From positions 1 to 64,000 of the forward strand of contig WFMF01000583.1 of the NCBI GenBank assembly GCA_011033025.1: DNA of 64,000 nt, given 5' to 3'. Every line of letters starts with the position of its first letter. Positions within the stretch are counted from its first letter, which is position 1. The notes beneath the pieces were generated by a model. It made no database searches and had not been told where the DNA came from. It saw only the letters and a program-made list of their open reading frames with translations. Shown one piece after another: positions 1-12,304 of the stretch. Source of the DNA: Beroe forskalii. Taxonomy: Eukaryota > Ctenophora > Nuda > Beroida > Beroidae. A program made the translations under genes and the position numbers.

Positions 1-62
1 TAACAGCCCCCTCCAATAAATTCCCCTGATAGCACCCCCCCTCTGAATTACCCCCCTTGTCA

Positions 63-2500
63 GTTTGAGGACCGGGGGTTCGCTCCTGGAGATACTATCG
101 ATGTCAAGTGTCTGACCATCCTGGGCACGAGTATCATGGGTTCACATTCTTGGGTTTCCAGGAACCTAACCTGGGCTTGTCTCGGAAACAAACGGCTATT
201 CCCTCCACTGCTATCGGGGGCTTCTTCCTGCCTTCAGGAGACTTCCTGTTCGCGGTGGGGTCCATCATAGCAGGGTACCCAGTATTTTTGTGCAGCTGCC
301 TGGATATGTTACATTACTGTAGAACTAGATTTGCTTTAGATACGGGAAGATATGGGGTGCATGTTAAACAGGTAACTTATAGGAGAAGTGGGGTATGTTG
401 CTGTAGAACTGATACCCCCATAATATTGGACCTAGGAAGATGATAAACCATTGCTTTATAAACCAGTGGGATATGAGATAGATAGCCCATATGGGGAAGC
501 TGATAAACCAGAGTATCTCGTAGAACACTAATCAAGTGCTGTATCAGCCCTTATTATCCGGTCCTGAAGGATCATATCCACTTTTAGTTTGGAATCATGA
601 TGCAGAGGGCAGTTAAAGTGGAGATAGCTTATTTTATTATTACGGTCGGAAGACATTTTTAGTGTGACAAGTATTGGGTCGTATGAAAGTATACCACGAC
701 CCCTTGGACCCCCTACTGACCCCTCTGCTGACCCCTACTGAATCCCTGCTGACCCCTGGTGAAACCCCTACTGACCCCTGATGAACTCCTACTGACCCCT
801 GGTGAACCCCTACTGACCACTTTCTGATCATTGTTTCAATTCTTATCATGAGTGATTTTAACATCTAAAAGCACTTTAATTTCACTTTGCCTTATCACAA
901 AGTGATAAGGCAAATTGTGACCAGTAGACCGATGCCTCAACACACCAAAATACCATAAACACACCCCACATGTAAAAGTATGCTATGTTAGTATTTTAGC
1001 TATATTAGTTGTGTTAGTTATGTTTGCCATAACTGAAATGAATAACATGTCAAGCGTAATGATAAGGCAAAGTGAAATTCAAAGTGCTTTTAGATGTTAG
1101 AAATCACTCATGATAAGAATTGAAACAATGATCAGAAAGGGTCAGTAGGGGTTCACCAGGGGTCAGTAGTCTACCAGGGGGTCAGTAGGGGGTCAGCAGG
1201 TGTTCAGTAGGGGTTCACCAGGAGTCAGCAGGGTCTGCTCAGGGTCAGTAGGGATTCACCAGGAGGTCAGCAGGGGTCAGTAGGGGGCCAGTAGGGGTTC
1301 ACCAGGGGTTCAGTGGAGGGTCAGCAGGGGGTCAGTAGGGGGTCATTGGTATATTTTTATATGACCAAGTATTGCAAATAATTTCCACATAGTCGAGTTG
1401 AAAGTCTTATCAAATACTTATCATGGAAGTTCTCGTGATACGTAAAATCAACAATATAGCAATAATGTAAGATTTTAAATTTATCCCCCCTCCGGTAGAC
1501 CCATAGGTCCCAAATTTCCGTTATGGGGTGGTTGTTGCTGGGAGGATTTGGGGTTCCCTTTGCCCTGGGTCCCATCCTCCCCTTCCACGTAAACCCTCAC
1601 TTCAACCCCGGGGGCCTCTTTATCACGGGGTTGCTGGCAGCACCCCCGGGGATGTCAAAAACCCGTCGTTACTTCCGTGTGGATTTGGGAAACACGCTTT
1701 TGTTATCATTTTGTCCAATTTTTGTCCTTCGACGGCATCAGGTTTTGGGGGTTACGCCCTCTGATTTATAAAGGGGGTTTTTTAAATCAAGATCATTGAA
1801 CAATTAGTTACCTCAGGTAAGTTCAAGATTTAAAGTCTTAAAATCACATTATATGTTCAAGGGTTTTTTAATTTGTCCGTTTTGCCGGGGCCCCCGGGAA
1901 TACGAGCCAAAGTTAAAAGCCACTGTCATCTTGGTAACAGAAATCACCCAACGCTCAGATTTCTGGACTTCAAAAACTCATGCGGCTTGGAATTTTCGTA
2001 GGTTTGCCAATATTCTACATATTTGACGGGGAAAAAATTTCTTCAATTCTTGTTTTTTCAATTTTTGTGCTGCCTCATTTGATTTCCTCTCATTACACAT
2101 GAAACTGAAAGCATAGTAGTTTAGATAAATACGATATTTTGTTCTTTGTACCTTTCACCCTCTTGATTTCACCTCCCCCAGGTTCCATATTGGGCGGTGT
2201 ATTTCTAGAGCATTGCACCTTCAGAGAAACTTACCTCTACTTCAATCCTACCAGCAGCCACAGCAATCCTATTCTCAGTTGTCATGTTCTGTACAAGGTA
2301 CCTACTTCCTCTTGTTTTTCAGACACTGTCACAGAGCTTATTGGCTCGCGCTCAACTTCTTTGTTATGAGAATGTTATCCTTTGTAATGTAACCTTTGTT
2401 ATCAGGCCTTAATCCTTATCCTCTATTATCAGAATGTAAACCTTGGTACCCGAGTAACCTCTTCATTTTTCAGATCTCGTGGATCCCAACTGTTGAGTAG
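63..2500 (+). pseudogene. Damaged second copy of the 3' exons of the SLC18B1-like transporter
   Basis: Five exon-like blocks match the last five coding exons of the intact gene at 38989-41429, in the same order and spacing: about 65-281, 1495-1650, 1885-2012, 2182-2297 and 2474-2500. Every transmembrane exon is broken by small insertions or deletions. Many extend G, C, A or T runs, for example around 70-80, 1505-1560 and 1600-1670, and the donor after the first block has gained a T run. The introns match the intact copy closely. The window starts inside this copy, so any 5' exons are not visible. It could be a real tandem duplicate that has decayed, or a poorly polished false duplicate made during assembly; the homopolymer-type errors favour the latter. 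It cannot encode a working transporter as written. Confidence 0.8.
640..1346. repeat. Palindromic element with CTGACCCC arrays (copy in the duplicate)
   Basis: Arms of repeated (C)CCCTACTGACCCCCTGCTGA units (about 690-815) and their reverse complement (about 1135-1348) surround a core. The core contains inverted copies of a sequence starting ACTTTCTGATCATTGTTTCA and a perfect hairpin in CCTTATCACAAAGTGATAAGG near 890-911. No ORF of interest is present. The same element sits at 39600-40265; this copy has about 70 extra bases near 955-1030. Confidence 0.75.
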
Positions 2501-3930
2501 TGATCATGAACTTCTGATTTCAAACATCAAAGAAGCTGTAACCCAACAAGTTTTAGAAATCGTATGGAATGAGGTACGAGCAGAAAACGCTTCAAATTGT
2601 CTCAACCGGCTGAAGATTTCTACCTGAGCCAATATTCGTTTCTTCTTCGGAATCTGAGTTGATGAATCATAAAACCAGAAGACATTGCTGCGATATCATG
2701 ACTAAGAAGACTGAAACATCCTATGACTCATGGATGTCAGAATCGTTTTTGGTGCTTAACAGACTTTCTGAAAGTGAAAATCTCAGTCTCACTGCTATTG
2801 GAAATTATCACATTCTGATATTCTAACTTGGAATCCAGGTTATTTCCAAATTCCAAATCTATTGTACGAGGGTTAATTGCAAAATAAAATAATTATAGCT
2901 TACAAATTCATGATATCAGTTCGTGAATAATGTCTTGAAAAGGAGAGTACCATAACGCATATTATGACGTGTGCAGATCGCCTGATAACTTGATTGACGG
3001 TGGCATTTTCGATAAAGACTCTCAATTTTGCTGTCCTTTCAAATTCAATATGATTTGTATACTTAATTTTGTATACTTAATTCAAAGTTTGATGCACGAA
3101 CACTGAATTTGGGCGTCTTTATCAATCCCTCTAAGTCCACCGATCGATTGCTGAAAAATTGATTGCCTAATATTTTAACGATCCCCTAATAAACTGCTCC
3201 ATAAAACTGTTTTTTGGTTATCCATAAATGGGTATGAGTAAATAAATCGACAATCGTCGATTTAATCTGAATTCATTGACTTGATATCCGATGAACTGTT
3301 ATGCGACCCGTAATTTGAATTATGATATTGATTTTGAAGGGTTTTGTTTTCATTTAGTGTTGAAACAAAAGTAAAACTGAAAACAAAATGAGTAAAGGGT
3401 TCTATTTTAAGGAATATTTCTTACCTTTTACTACTAACACCAACAGTACGTACAGTAGCACTATATTACTATCAGTAGTAACTACTAGTAAATTGTCTGT
3501 TGTTGATTTGATTGAAGTTTTATTTCTGGGAGTAGTTCGAACTTTTTGTCTTCTCATGATATTGAGTGTCTGTGATGATTTGTATGAAATTTGAATTCTT
3601 ATTTGAATTTTGATATTGATAAGTTACTATTAAATAGTGTCCAATGGCTCCAGATTGCCCTAACCAGGCCCTGGTTATGCGCACAGAGTGCGCGCGGCGC
3701 GGAAGGCTCCAGAAAAGAGCTTCAGATTTTGTCGATTTTGGGGTTTTCTATAGAAACATGATGGTGTTATGTTTTTTGCCTCAACTCGTCCTTGTCAGGC
3801 GTTGCCTGACCCCCTCGCGCGCGCCTTCCTTGAGCGTTACTTGACGTAGTAGGATTTTACCCTACCCTCCGCCGCGCGCCATTTTTTTCCGCGGGGACCC
3901 TCCAAATTTCCGAGTGTTGCGCGCTAGGGT
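2501..3930. repeat. Duplicated 3' flank of the transporter gene
   Basis: This stretch has no gene. It is nearly base-for-base the sequence at 41430-42955, with only scattered 1-10 bp indels, and extends the duplication well past the stop codon. The match ends at the GCGCGCTAGGG motif near 3930 / 42950. Confidence 0.8.
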
Positions 3931-4166
3931 TGCCCTAACCAGGGCCCTGGTTACGCGCACAGAGTGCGCGGCGCGGCAAGCGCTAAACCAGGGCCCTATT
4001 TCTCGCTCCGGGTTGTCGTTTTGACGGTCGGATTTGAACCGTCGGAACTTGCCCTAACCAGGGCCCTGGTTACGCGCACAGAGTGCGCGGCGCGGCAAGC
4101 GCTAAACCAGGGCCCTATTTCGCTCCTCAGGTTGTCGTTTTGACGGTCGGATTTGAACCGTCGGAA
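3928..4166. repeat. Two tandem about 119-bp GC-rich hairpin units
   Basis: Two near-identical units start with TTGCCCTAACCAGGGCCCTG and end with a hairpin of the type GACGGTCGGATTTGAACCGTC. A third partial unit is at 3655-3720. The CGCGGCGCGG and CAGAGTGCGCG motifs recur at 42600-42660 in the other copy. 4170-4680 shows nothing further. Confidence 0.7.
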
Positions 4167-5159
4167 CTGACGTTAAAAGAAATGACGCCGCGCCGTACGT
4201 CTTTAGTAGTGTTTGTGGAAAAATCCTCAGAATCACTCTTATCACTTATCCCCACTGGATGCAACTTCCATGAATGTTTCATAGGAACTTCTATTTTTAG
4301 CAGCATTCTTTTCTTGTACAATCTGTGTAATGTTTGATGTTGCAGCTTGATTGATTCTCAGAACTTTCAACAATCAATCGGCTGATGCTAAAATTAACCA
4401 TTTGATGTTCTTTCAAAACGTTCTTTTTGACTCTGTCGTCATAACTATTTGCAAGCCCATGTTACTCTGCAATGCCAAATGCAAATGCAATACGATTCTT
4501 CACATCCAGAAGCCTTATTCTCCATGATAAGAATTCATTTTTATTATTTCAATCTGGTAATTAGGTATTCTGGTAATCTGGTATTCTTTACAGCATAATA
4601 TATAGTTTTTGGGCTGCTCTGTATCCCATACAGGATTCCGATCCCTGGTGTAAATTTGGCTACATCTGGGTGTCATTTTAGATAGTGTGTCTCATTTAAG
4701 ACCAAATTTTGTCCATTTTTTGATCTCGAATTTCGAGTTTCTATGTAAGTCACATCTGTCAACTCATGGTGTCAACTCATGCAGCTTTGTGGTACAACAT
4801 GTTTCCCACTTCTACTCCCAGTCACAGTATGAGCTAAACATAGCTCATTTTTTTCTTCTCAATCTGAGCATGTACTCCATGTTTATCTTATGTTTTTACT
4901 GACACATTTTACTGAAAATTTCATCTTGTTTCATTTTCTATATTTGAGGCGAAATGATTTCCATTTATCTAATGTTTGTACTGGCAAGTTTTACTGTGAA
5001 TTTCATCTTGTTTCTTCGTCTATTTAAGGCAGAATAATTTTCATTCTATACTTTACAATGTGGACATGCATTTAGGGCTGGTTATTACAATGAAAATTTT
5101 ACCTAGATTTTAGTGCCACTTGATGTGTCTATTTGAGGCACCAATTGACTTATTTTCGG

Positions 5160-5971
5160 TAAAAGTGTCACATAAGTTGTGAATTTTGTCCAATGGATCC
5201 AGTGGATTCATCATGTCCAATGGACTTCCATTGGACATCCAATGGACATCTATTGAACATGATGCCCATCGGTAAAATTGTCCAATGGTGTTCAATGGAT
5301 CCATTGAATCCATTTTTGATGTTCAATGGACATGTACAATGGATCCAATGGATGTTCAATGGATCCATTTGAGTGGATCCAATGGACACAATCTCCAAAC
5401 ATGGTTTGGTAGATGGACATCAGTCTGGTATTTTTGTTCAATGGATCCATTGTGTCCATTGAATCCAATGTGTTCATAGAACACCATTGGACATGTCCAT
5501 TGCACACTGTTTCCATTGGATCCAATGGATTAATTTCGTCCATTGGACACAATGGATCCATTGGACACAATGTGCAATGTATCCAATGGATCCAATGGGC
5601 ATGTTCAATGGTGTTCAATGAACACAATGGATCCATTGAATCCAATGGACATAATGGGTCCATTGAACAAAATAATACCAGACTGATGTCCATCTACTAA
5701 ACCATGTTTGGTGATTGTGTCCACCATGGATCCACTCAGATTGATCCATTAAATATCCATTGGATCCATTAAACATGTCCATTGAACATCAAAAATGGAT
5801 CCATTGGATCCATTGGATCCATTAGATCCATTGAACACCATTGGAAAATTTTACTGATGGACATCATGTTCAATGGATGTCCAATGGACATCCATTGGAC
5901 ATGTACATTGGACATGATAGATCCATGAATGGATCCATTGGACAAAATTCACAACCCTTGTGACACTTTTA
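5160..5971. repeat. Palindromic BamHI-rich element (CAATGGATCCATTG units)
   Basis: Both ends carry the inverted sequence TAAAAGTGTCACA...TTGTGAATTTTGTCCAATGG. The interior is almost entirely permutations of the self-complementary motif CCAATGGATCCATTGG. Apparent ORFs on both strands (5285-5700) are products of this repeat and were not called as genes. The element sits inside the satellite tract, splitting one unit. Confidence 0.75.
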
Positions 5972-6784
5972 CCTAATTTTCATGTCAATTTCTATCTAGT
6001 TTACTGTAAGTATTCAATGCCAAGTATTTTACTACAATTTAATCTAGATTTTGTTGTCTTTATTAATGTTCAAACTATCTAAATATTGTCTGCTTTATAC
6101 TAAACATTATATTTCAATTTAATTCATAGTAAGTTTTCTCTAACAATTTTTAGTTTTGGTGCCACTTAATAATATAATAGCAATTGCCCAATTCTGATGT
6201 CTAATATAAACAGGTATTTTTAATCTATTTTATGGTAAGTTTTCACTGAAAATTTTAAAAAGACTTTGGTGCTGCTTATGATGCATGTCTGATTGAAGCA
6301 AACATTGCCTAATTTTCATGCCCAATTAAGCAATATGACCTGATATTTTCTGTCAAGTTCAATCTAGTCCATTTTAAGTTTTCACTAACAAGTTTTACAG
6401 ATAATTTTATTTAGTTCTTAGAGGCAAAATATTACCCACTTTATACTCCCCAATATGAACATGTATTTATGCTCTTTTCAATCTAGTATATTATTAGTAT
6501 ACAATAGTATATTGTAAGTTTTCACTGAAAGTTGTTGGTGCCACTTGATATGTACTTTTGAGGCAGAATATTGCCGAATTTTCATGCCTGATTTGAACAG
6601 TTATTTTAGGTCAATTATAGGTACTCAAGTTTATTGTAAGTATCCCTTGACAAGTTTTACAGACAATTTCTTCCAGTTTTTTTTCTGTCAATTCAATTTA
6701 ATTCAAAATATTGGTCTCTATTATGATATACCCACCAAATGGACATGTGTTTACTTGATTTTCAATTTTGTTTATTGTATATAA

Positions 6785-7500
6785 AAAAAACTGGCCAGGG
6801 GTATAAGTTAGAGATTTGAGTGTCACAGGGTGATATAATATATAATAATATATAATATATAATATATATATATCATGATAATTGGGAGCAAATTTGAAAC
6901 GCTGAGATCTCAAGAACGGGAAATGGTAGAGCCATGATCGAGGTCAGGTTTTGTTGATCTAAGATGGGAAAATGTTATAGGCTATAAGAGAAGTTCTGGT
7001 GACGTCATTTTCACGTCACTATGACGTCATCAACTTAGCGAAATTTTATTGCTTTTTAGCGTAAATAGGCCATTTTTGAGCGCATTTTCACCAAGAAGGA
7101 AAGGCGATAGCTCAAAAATTTTGGAAAATCGTTAGTTGGAAATTTAAAGAGCTTTCAGAAAATCATACGGATCATTAGGCTATCTCGATTTTTCATCGAG
7201 ATATACGCGATTTTCTAAGGTACGGTGGAAAAATCGATTTCCAAATTATAGGACAAAACTTAAACGAGTGATATGTCAAGAACTGCAACTTATCTTGAGA
7301 TGAGACCGGTCAAAGTATGTTCTACTAAGGCGGAATTGTCTTATCACCACCAAAACCGTTGGACGGTTGGTCTAGTAACCCCCCGCTGGTTTGGATGTGA
7401 TCAGCCCATTTTGTCTTTTTTCAGGTTCCGTTGTCACATCCAAACCCGCGGGGGGTTACTAGACCAACCGTCCAACGGTTTTGGTGGTGTCATATAAAGT
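6785..7500. repeat. Inserted repeat with AT tract and long hairpin
   Basis: Satellite phrases stop here. 6832-6872 is a TA-rich microsatellite. 7350-7490 is a hairpin whose roughly 50-base arms begin CCACCAAAACCGTTGGACGG and end with its complement, around a 40-base loop. No gene is recognised. Confidence 0.6.
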
Positions 7501-7680
7501 AGAGAAAATATATGCATTGTCATTTTACTGTAAACTTGTTATTCAAATTCAAATTCAAAAGTTAATCTTATTTTTGTTGTCTATTTGAAGCAAAATAGTT
7601 TCCACTTATAACCCCCCCCTCCCTTAATATGATCATGCATTCATGATTTTAATCTTTTTTTGTAAGTTTTCACTGACAGT

Positions 7681-9033
7681 CTTACCTTCCAAAAAGGAAA
7701 ATCCCCTCGGTAGCAGATTTCAAAATCCCCTCGGTTTCAAGCGTGCTCGGAGCCAAGAGCCAATTAGTGGTAATTAAGTACAGCTCACCGCAGGCGAAAA
7801 TTTTCAAGGTTTTGGACATGAATTTGCCTCTAAGACCAATTTAGTTAAAACAGCCAGTAATAGGCAAAAATTGTGAAGGTTTTACACCTTCGATTATGTC
7901 TAGGATCAATTTAGTGACATAATTTGATCACAACAGCCCGCTGCAGGTGAAAAATTTTAAGGTTTTGTGCGTGAATCTGTCTCTAAGATCAATTTCTCAA
8001 TTTAGTTAATGTATAATGTGATTAAAACGGTCAAATGAGGGCAAAAATTGAGAAGGATTTATACCTTAGATTGTGTCTAGGATCAATTTAGTGACATAAT
8101 TGGATCATAACAGCCCGCCGCAGGCTAAAATTTTAAGGTTTTGGGCGTGAATCTGCCTCTAAGATCAATTTTTATGAATGTATAATGCCATTGAAACAGC
8201 CAGCCTTAGGCAAAAATTGTGAAAGTATTAGATCTGAGATTGTGTCTAGGATCAATTTAGTGACATAATTGGATCACAACAGCCCGCTGCAGGCTTAAAA
8301 TTTTTAAGATTTTGTGCCTGAGTCTGCCTCTGAGATCAATCTGCTAAATTTTAATTAGATTAACAAATAACAATCCTTTTCTTGCCAAAGGCGTTTTTCT
8401 ATCGATTATCTATCATCGAACTATAACAAAGTTTGAAATGGTCAGTATTTTCCTCCTGTATGGCATATCGCTTTTCCCTCACCTCACTTCCCTCACCTTA
8501 CATGTCATCACGAATCACCGTAATTCCCCTCACCATACTTCCCTCACCTTAATTAGTTAATTCACCTCACCACACTCCCCTCACCATACCTCCCCTTACC
8601 TTAATAATAACTTAATTACCCTCATCTTACTTCCCATCATCTTAATTACTTAAGCTCCTTACTTCCCTGTCACTCAGTTAACGTCCCCTCACCTTAATTC
8701 CCCTCAGCCAATCTGACCATCACACCATTTTCCCCTCTACTTCACTTCCCCTTGATTCACTACCCGCTTCCCCTCACCTTATCATCACTTCCCCTCACGT
8801 CCCTTTGTATGTATTCCCCTCACATATGCCTCTTTACTGCTAGAATTGATCTACGTTGTTATTAGAACACATTAGTGGCAAATAAATACATTTTTTTATC
8901 AAAATTTTATTCGAGATTTCGGCGAGGCATGCAAGCTGCGCGTGCGTGCATCTTGACTTGAAAATCCCCTCGGTTTTGAAAAAAATCCCCTCGGTAGCAG
9001 TGCTACTCCTGCTACCAACTTTTGGAAGGTAAG
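7681..9033. mobile_element. Non-autonomous DNA transposon with 14-bp TIRs and 8-bp target duplication
   Basis: The ends are CTTACCTTCCAAAA (7681-7694) and its complement (9020-9033). Both are flanked by CTGACAGT (7673-7680 and 9034-9041), an 8-bp target-site duplication typical of hAT or Merlin elements. Inside the left end and the right end is the phrase AATCCCCTCGGTAGCAG. 7745-8340 holds four to five copies of an about 140-base unit containing ACAGCCCGCCGCAGGC. 8460-8825 is a C-rich tract of CCCCTCACCTTA-like repeats. No transposase was seen. Confidence 0.8.
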
Positions 9034-9720
9034 CTGACAGTTTCAGCACAATTTCAGTACCAATTGATGTGTCTATTTTAGGCAAAACAATGCCTAAATT
9101 CCATGCCCATTATATTGAAAATGTATTCATGTCATTTTCAATCTAATAGTTTTGGAATATTTCATCAAGTTTTTGTTGTCCACTTATGTCTATTATGGAA
9201 GACAAATTGCCCACTTTTTACTCCACAATATGAACATCTATCTATGCTATTTACATTTTTTTCTTATAGCACAGTATTAGTTTTCATTGAAAATTTCACC
9301 TAGATTTTGGTGCAGATGGATATCAGGCAAAACATTGCTCAGGCAACCCTTTTGTCAGGCAAAACTTAACTGAGTAACTGGTATGAACAGGTATTTATGT
9401 CAATTTCAATCTAGGATTTTTGTAAGATTTCACTGACAAGTTTCACAGAAGATTTCATCTCTAGTCTTTGTCTTTATTTGGGAAAAATAGCAAAATATTG
9501 TCCTCTTTATTCTTCCACTTTATGAACAGGTATCTATTTATTTTCAATTTAGTTTATAATTGTAGGTTTTCACTGAAAACTGAACCAAATTTTTTGTACC
9601 ACTTGATGTGATTGCTTGAGGCACCAATTGCCTAATTTTCATTCACAATATGAACAGCAATATGAAAAAGCAACTTTTTCAGAGAATATAGTCTAGTTTT
9701 CGTCTATCTGAGTGATCTTA

Positions 9721-10927
9721 TGCTGAGGTGTTGAAATGACAACCCAGTCGGCCGGGACACTACCCATCTCTTGGTGCTTCATTTGACATTGCTCCACTGA
9801 GATATTATGACACCTGGCATGGGGAATGACATGACAATGAGTGCAGCGAACCAGTTGTTTCAAGACCAAAGACATCAGATTGGTTAGGAAAGCAATATGG
9901 GTTAGCCCTTTCAAAGATTTATTGAGAAGATGTATTATTTGTATATAATAGGATCCTGAGATGCATGCGGCTGTGACACTGTTCCCTCAACTTGGGCGCA
10001 CAAGTGAAGCAGTGTGGGCCAGAGACGTTGTGGGCTCTGAGCACTCTGACCCTACGGCTGCCTTGGTTTATAGATGCATTGGTTTTAAAGATGTTTTGGA
10101 GAGGTGATAGCGGTTGTGTGGCTATCGTCAAAGAGGTGGAGAGATGGCAGAGCTGTCAATGGACAGATGTGGCTGTGATGGGGATGGTAGCTTCGCGGAC
10201 TTTCAAACGGTGGGTGACAGATTCTTGCAGCGCCCTGACTCCTTACCATTGATGGTACTTAATGCGCCGCCAGAAATGGCGAGTATTGGGAGTAGGGTGC
10301 AGTGTGTAGAGTATAACATCAGCATACACACTTATATTATTTATTATTCGAGTTACATGTAATGTTATTATGTCAGATGGCGAAATTATGAAATTATTGG
10401 TCGGATATTTCCTTCACCAATCTTTTGAGGGAACTGATTTAACCAAACAACGTATTTTATAGCAGATGATTTACTAAACGTTCCGACATTACAACAACAT
10501 GAATCTCGCCATGATGGAACGATTCTCGAATCAGTGGACGCTGCCAAATACCATCATTATGGAACGCCTTTAAAATCAGTGGACGCTGCCAAAAATACCA
10601 TCGCCTACTTGGGTAAGTATCTCCTGTGAGATAAGCGTATTAGTATGCTCATATGATACCGGAAACATTCCCGTAGAGCAGTGATACGGCCAATCAGAGC
10701 GTGAGTTAAATGTGTGCTTGAACTCTGATTGGGCATTACAATACCCACGATCAGCCAATACTCAGTGAGATGTTTTTAGGTCCCTAGTGTCTAATGTTTA
10801 TAATCTAAAAAGCGTATTCGCCGCCGATACCTCTAAAATAATAATAATATTTTTTGACGTTTTTTTGCGATAGCGACGAAGCACAAGCAACGGACGCAAG
10901 CTTAAATTTCTCATTGAGGCTTTGGAC
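9721..10927. other. Unassigned spacer before the hAT element
   Basis: No gene was recognised. Short ORFs on both strands (9693-10362) show no family motif. 10525-10608 contains a partly duplicated phrase, ATCAGTGGACGCTGCCAAA, followed by a good splice donor (TTGG/GTAAGT at about 10612), but no partner exon could be tied to it. Confidence 0.5.
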
Positions 10928-11139
10928 TAGGGTTTGCATTATCGGTCCAAAATTTTTTATCGGCGATAATCGATAATTTTTCATAATTATCGCCGATACC
11001 GATAATTATCGCCGATAAAATTTTAACCTCATTTTCCGATGTTAGGTTTAGAAATGACCTTTATCAATGACATATTATTCGTTGAATTGATCATTAATAA
11101 TCTCAAATGAAGTGCAAGGTGGCCGCATTTTAAGTTATG

Positions 11140-11425
11140 TCGGTATTATATTTTACCCTGACACAACTTAACGCATTGAAGTGTTGTGAGGGAAAAATGG
11201 TGTCGGTGTAATGTGGAGTCGAGGTAATGTGTTGTCAGGGTATTAAGGTGGTGTCAGAGTGAAGTGGTGTCAGGGCGAAATCGTGACAGGGGTTAGGTGA
11301 TGCCGGGGTTTAGTAGTTAGGGGTAAAATCAAAATGGGGCAAAATGGTACCAGGGGAAGTGGTGTCAGTGTAAAGTAGTTTCAGGGTAAACTGGCGTCAT
11401 TGTGAAGCGGTGTCAAATACTGAAT
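11140..11425. repeat. Left subterminal GTGTCAGGG array of the hAT element
   Basis: Irregular repeats of about 18-25 bases, consensus GTGGTGTCAGGGTAAA, lie about 200 bases inside the left terminus. A similar array lies near the right end at 20460-21010 in the same orientation. 11426-11720 contains nothing recognised. Confidence 0.65.
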
Positions 11426-11720
11426 TCCCAGTTATGGTGCAGCAGTCGGACTCAACACTCTCTTCCGACTTGACTCTCCCCTCGACTCCTTTTTCAGTGA
11501 CATCACATCCCTCTGTTACTAGCCTCGACATCGGTGAAATAACTCTACCAGACACGGCGTTCTTTCAATTCAAATGTCTGTTTTCGTGATCTCTCGATCG
11601 ATGCCGCCATGAACCAGATTTCATTTGATAAGAGAGTCAGTAAGGGTGGTAGAAGACCGCGTATTTGGTAATCCCTTTATTTTGAGGGCCACCCCCACTC
11701 TTCCCGAAAATTAAACCCGT

Positions 11721-12185
11721 TTGGGCAAATCTTCCAACATATTTGAAAGACTTACACCTGAATACCCCCTCTTTCACTCGGGACAATGTTATATGCCTCG
11801 TAACTTCATATGCGGGGATGGAAAGTGGGTTTTCCCCTGCACACCCGACAACGAAGAGCAAATTGTTCCTGATAGCACCATTGTTAAATGTTTCGTTGGG
11901 CCCCGGGGAAACTGGTTTTTAAAACAGTTCGGGCCCAATAAAGAGCATGATGGGGCGGGGCACGGCACGTTATACACCATGTCAGTTTGGGTGTCCCAGA
12001 GTGAGTGGTCTCACAGTTTAGTCCCCGATAAGCAGGTCAAAGAACCTAGAATTCTATTCACTTTTAGACATTTGAAACCAGAGATTACTTCTACATCTGA
12101 CGAGTCATCCACGGTGAACCTTTTACCCCCCAATCTTTTCCCCTTTGACCCGATCAAGCCCCGCATCGCCAGCGGATCCTGCTAG
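11721..12185 (+). CDS. Unrecognised 154-residue ORF inside the hAT element
   Basis: An open frame of 154 codons from an ATG to a TAG. The protein has a Cys/Trp-containing N-terminal half (CYMPRNFICGDGKW, FVGPRGNWFLKQFGP) and a Ser/Pro-rich C-terminus. No catalytic motif or membrane segment was recognised. Upstream sequence is not clearly open, so the start is arbitrary and the N-terminus may be missing. It lies just before an SGNH-hydrolase fragment on the same strand, so both may be remains of one retroelement ORF1. It could also be chance reading in repeat DNA. Confidence 0.35.
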   Translation: MGKSSNIFERLTPEYPLFHSGQCYMPRNFICGDGKWVFPCTPDNEEQIVPDSTIVKCFVGPRGNWFLKQFGPNKEHDGAGHGTLYTMSVWVSQSEWSHSLVPDKQVKEPRILFTFRHLKPEITSTSDESSTVNLLPPNLFPFDPIKPRIASGSC

Positions 12186-12304
12186 ACGAATTTCTATTTC
12201 TGACTGGATTCGGTCCTTAAACACACCCCTAGGGCCATATCTTTAACAGCGTGGGAGGAACAATCAGTATAGGTGTGTGCTGAAGATGAACTACGAGCTA
12301 GCCA

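Larger units (their letters stand above)
4690..9720. repeat. Decayed satellite tract interrupted by insertions
   Basis: Degenerate units recur throughout: phrases like GTAAGTTTTCACTGACAAGTT, GGTGCCACTTGATGTGTCTA and TTTGAGGCAAAATATTGCC return every 80-190 bases from about 4690 to 5160, 5970 to 6780, 7500 to 7680 and 9040 to 9720. The breaks hold younger repeats described separately. No coding capacity is recognised. Confidence 0.65.

Noticed and set aside
5168-5700. Overlapping ORFs on both strands rich in Trp, Met, Asp and Ile
   Set aside because: Products of the palindromic CAATGGATCCATTG repeat, which stays open in several frames.
9693-9914. Cys/His-rich minus-strand ORF as a zinc-finger gene
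   Set aside because: The Cys/His spacing does not fit a recognised finger, and the frame is short and isolated.
10525-10612. Exon ending at a strong donor, GTAAGT
   Set aside because: The frame is a short duplicated phrase with no partner exon or known domain.
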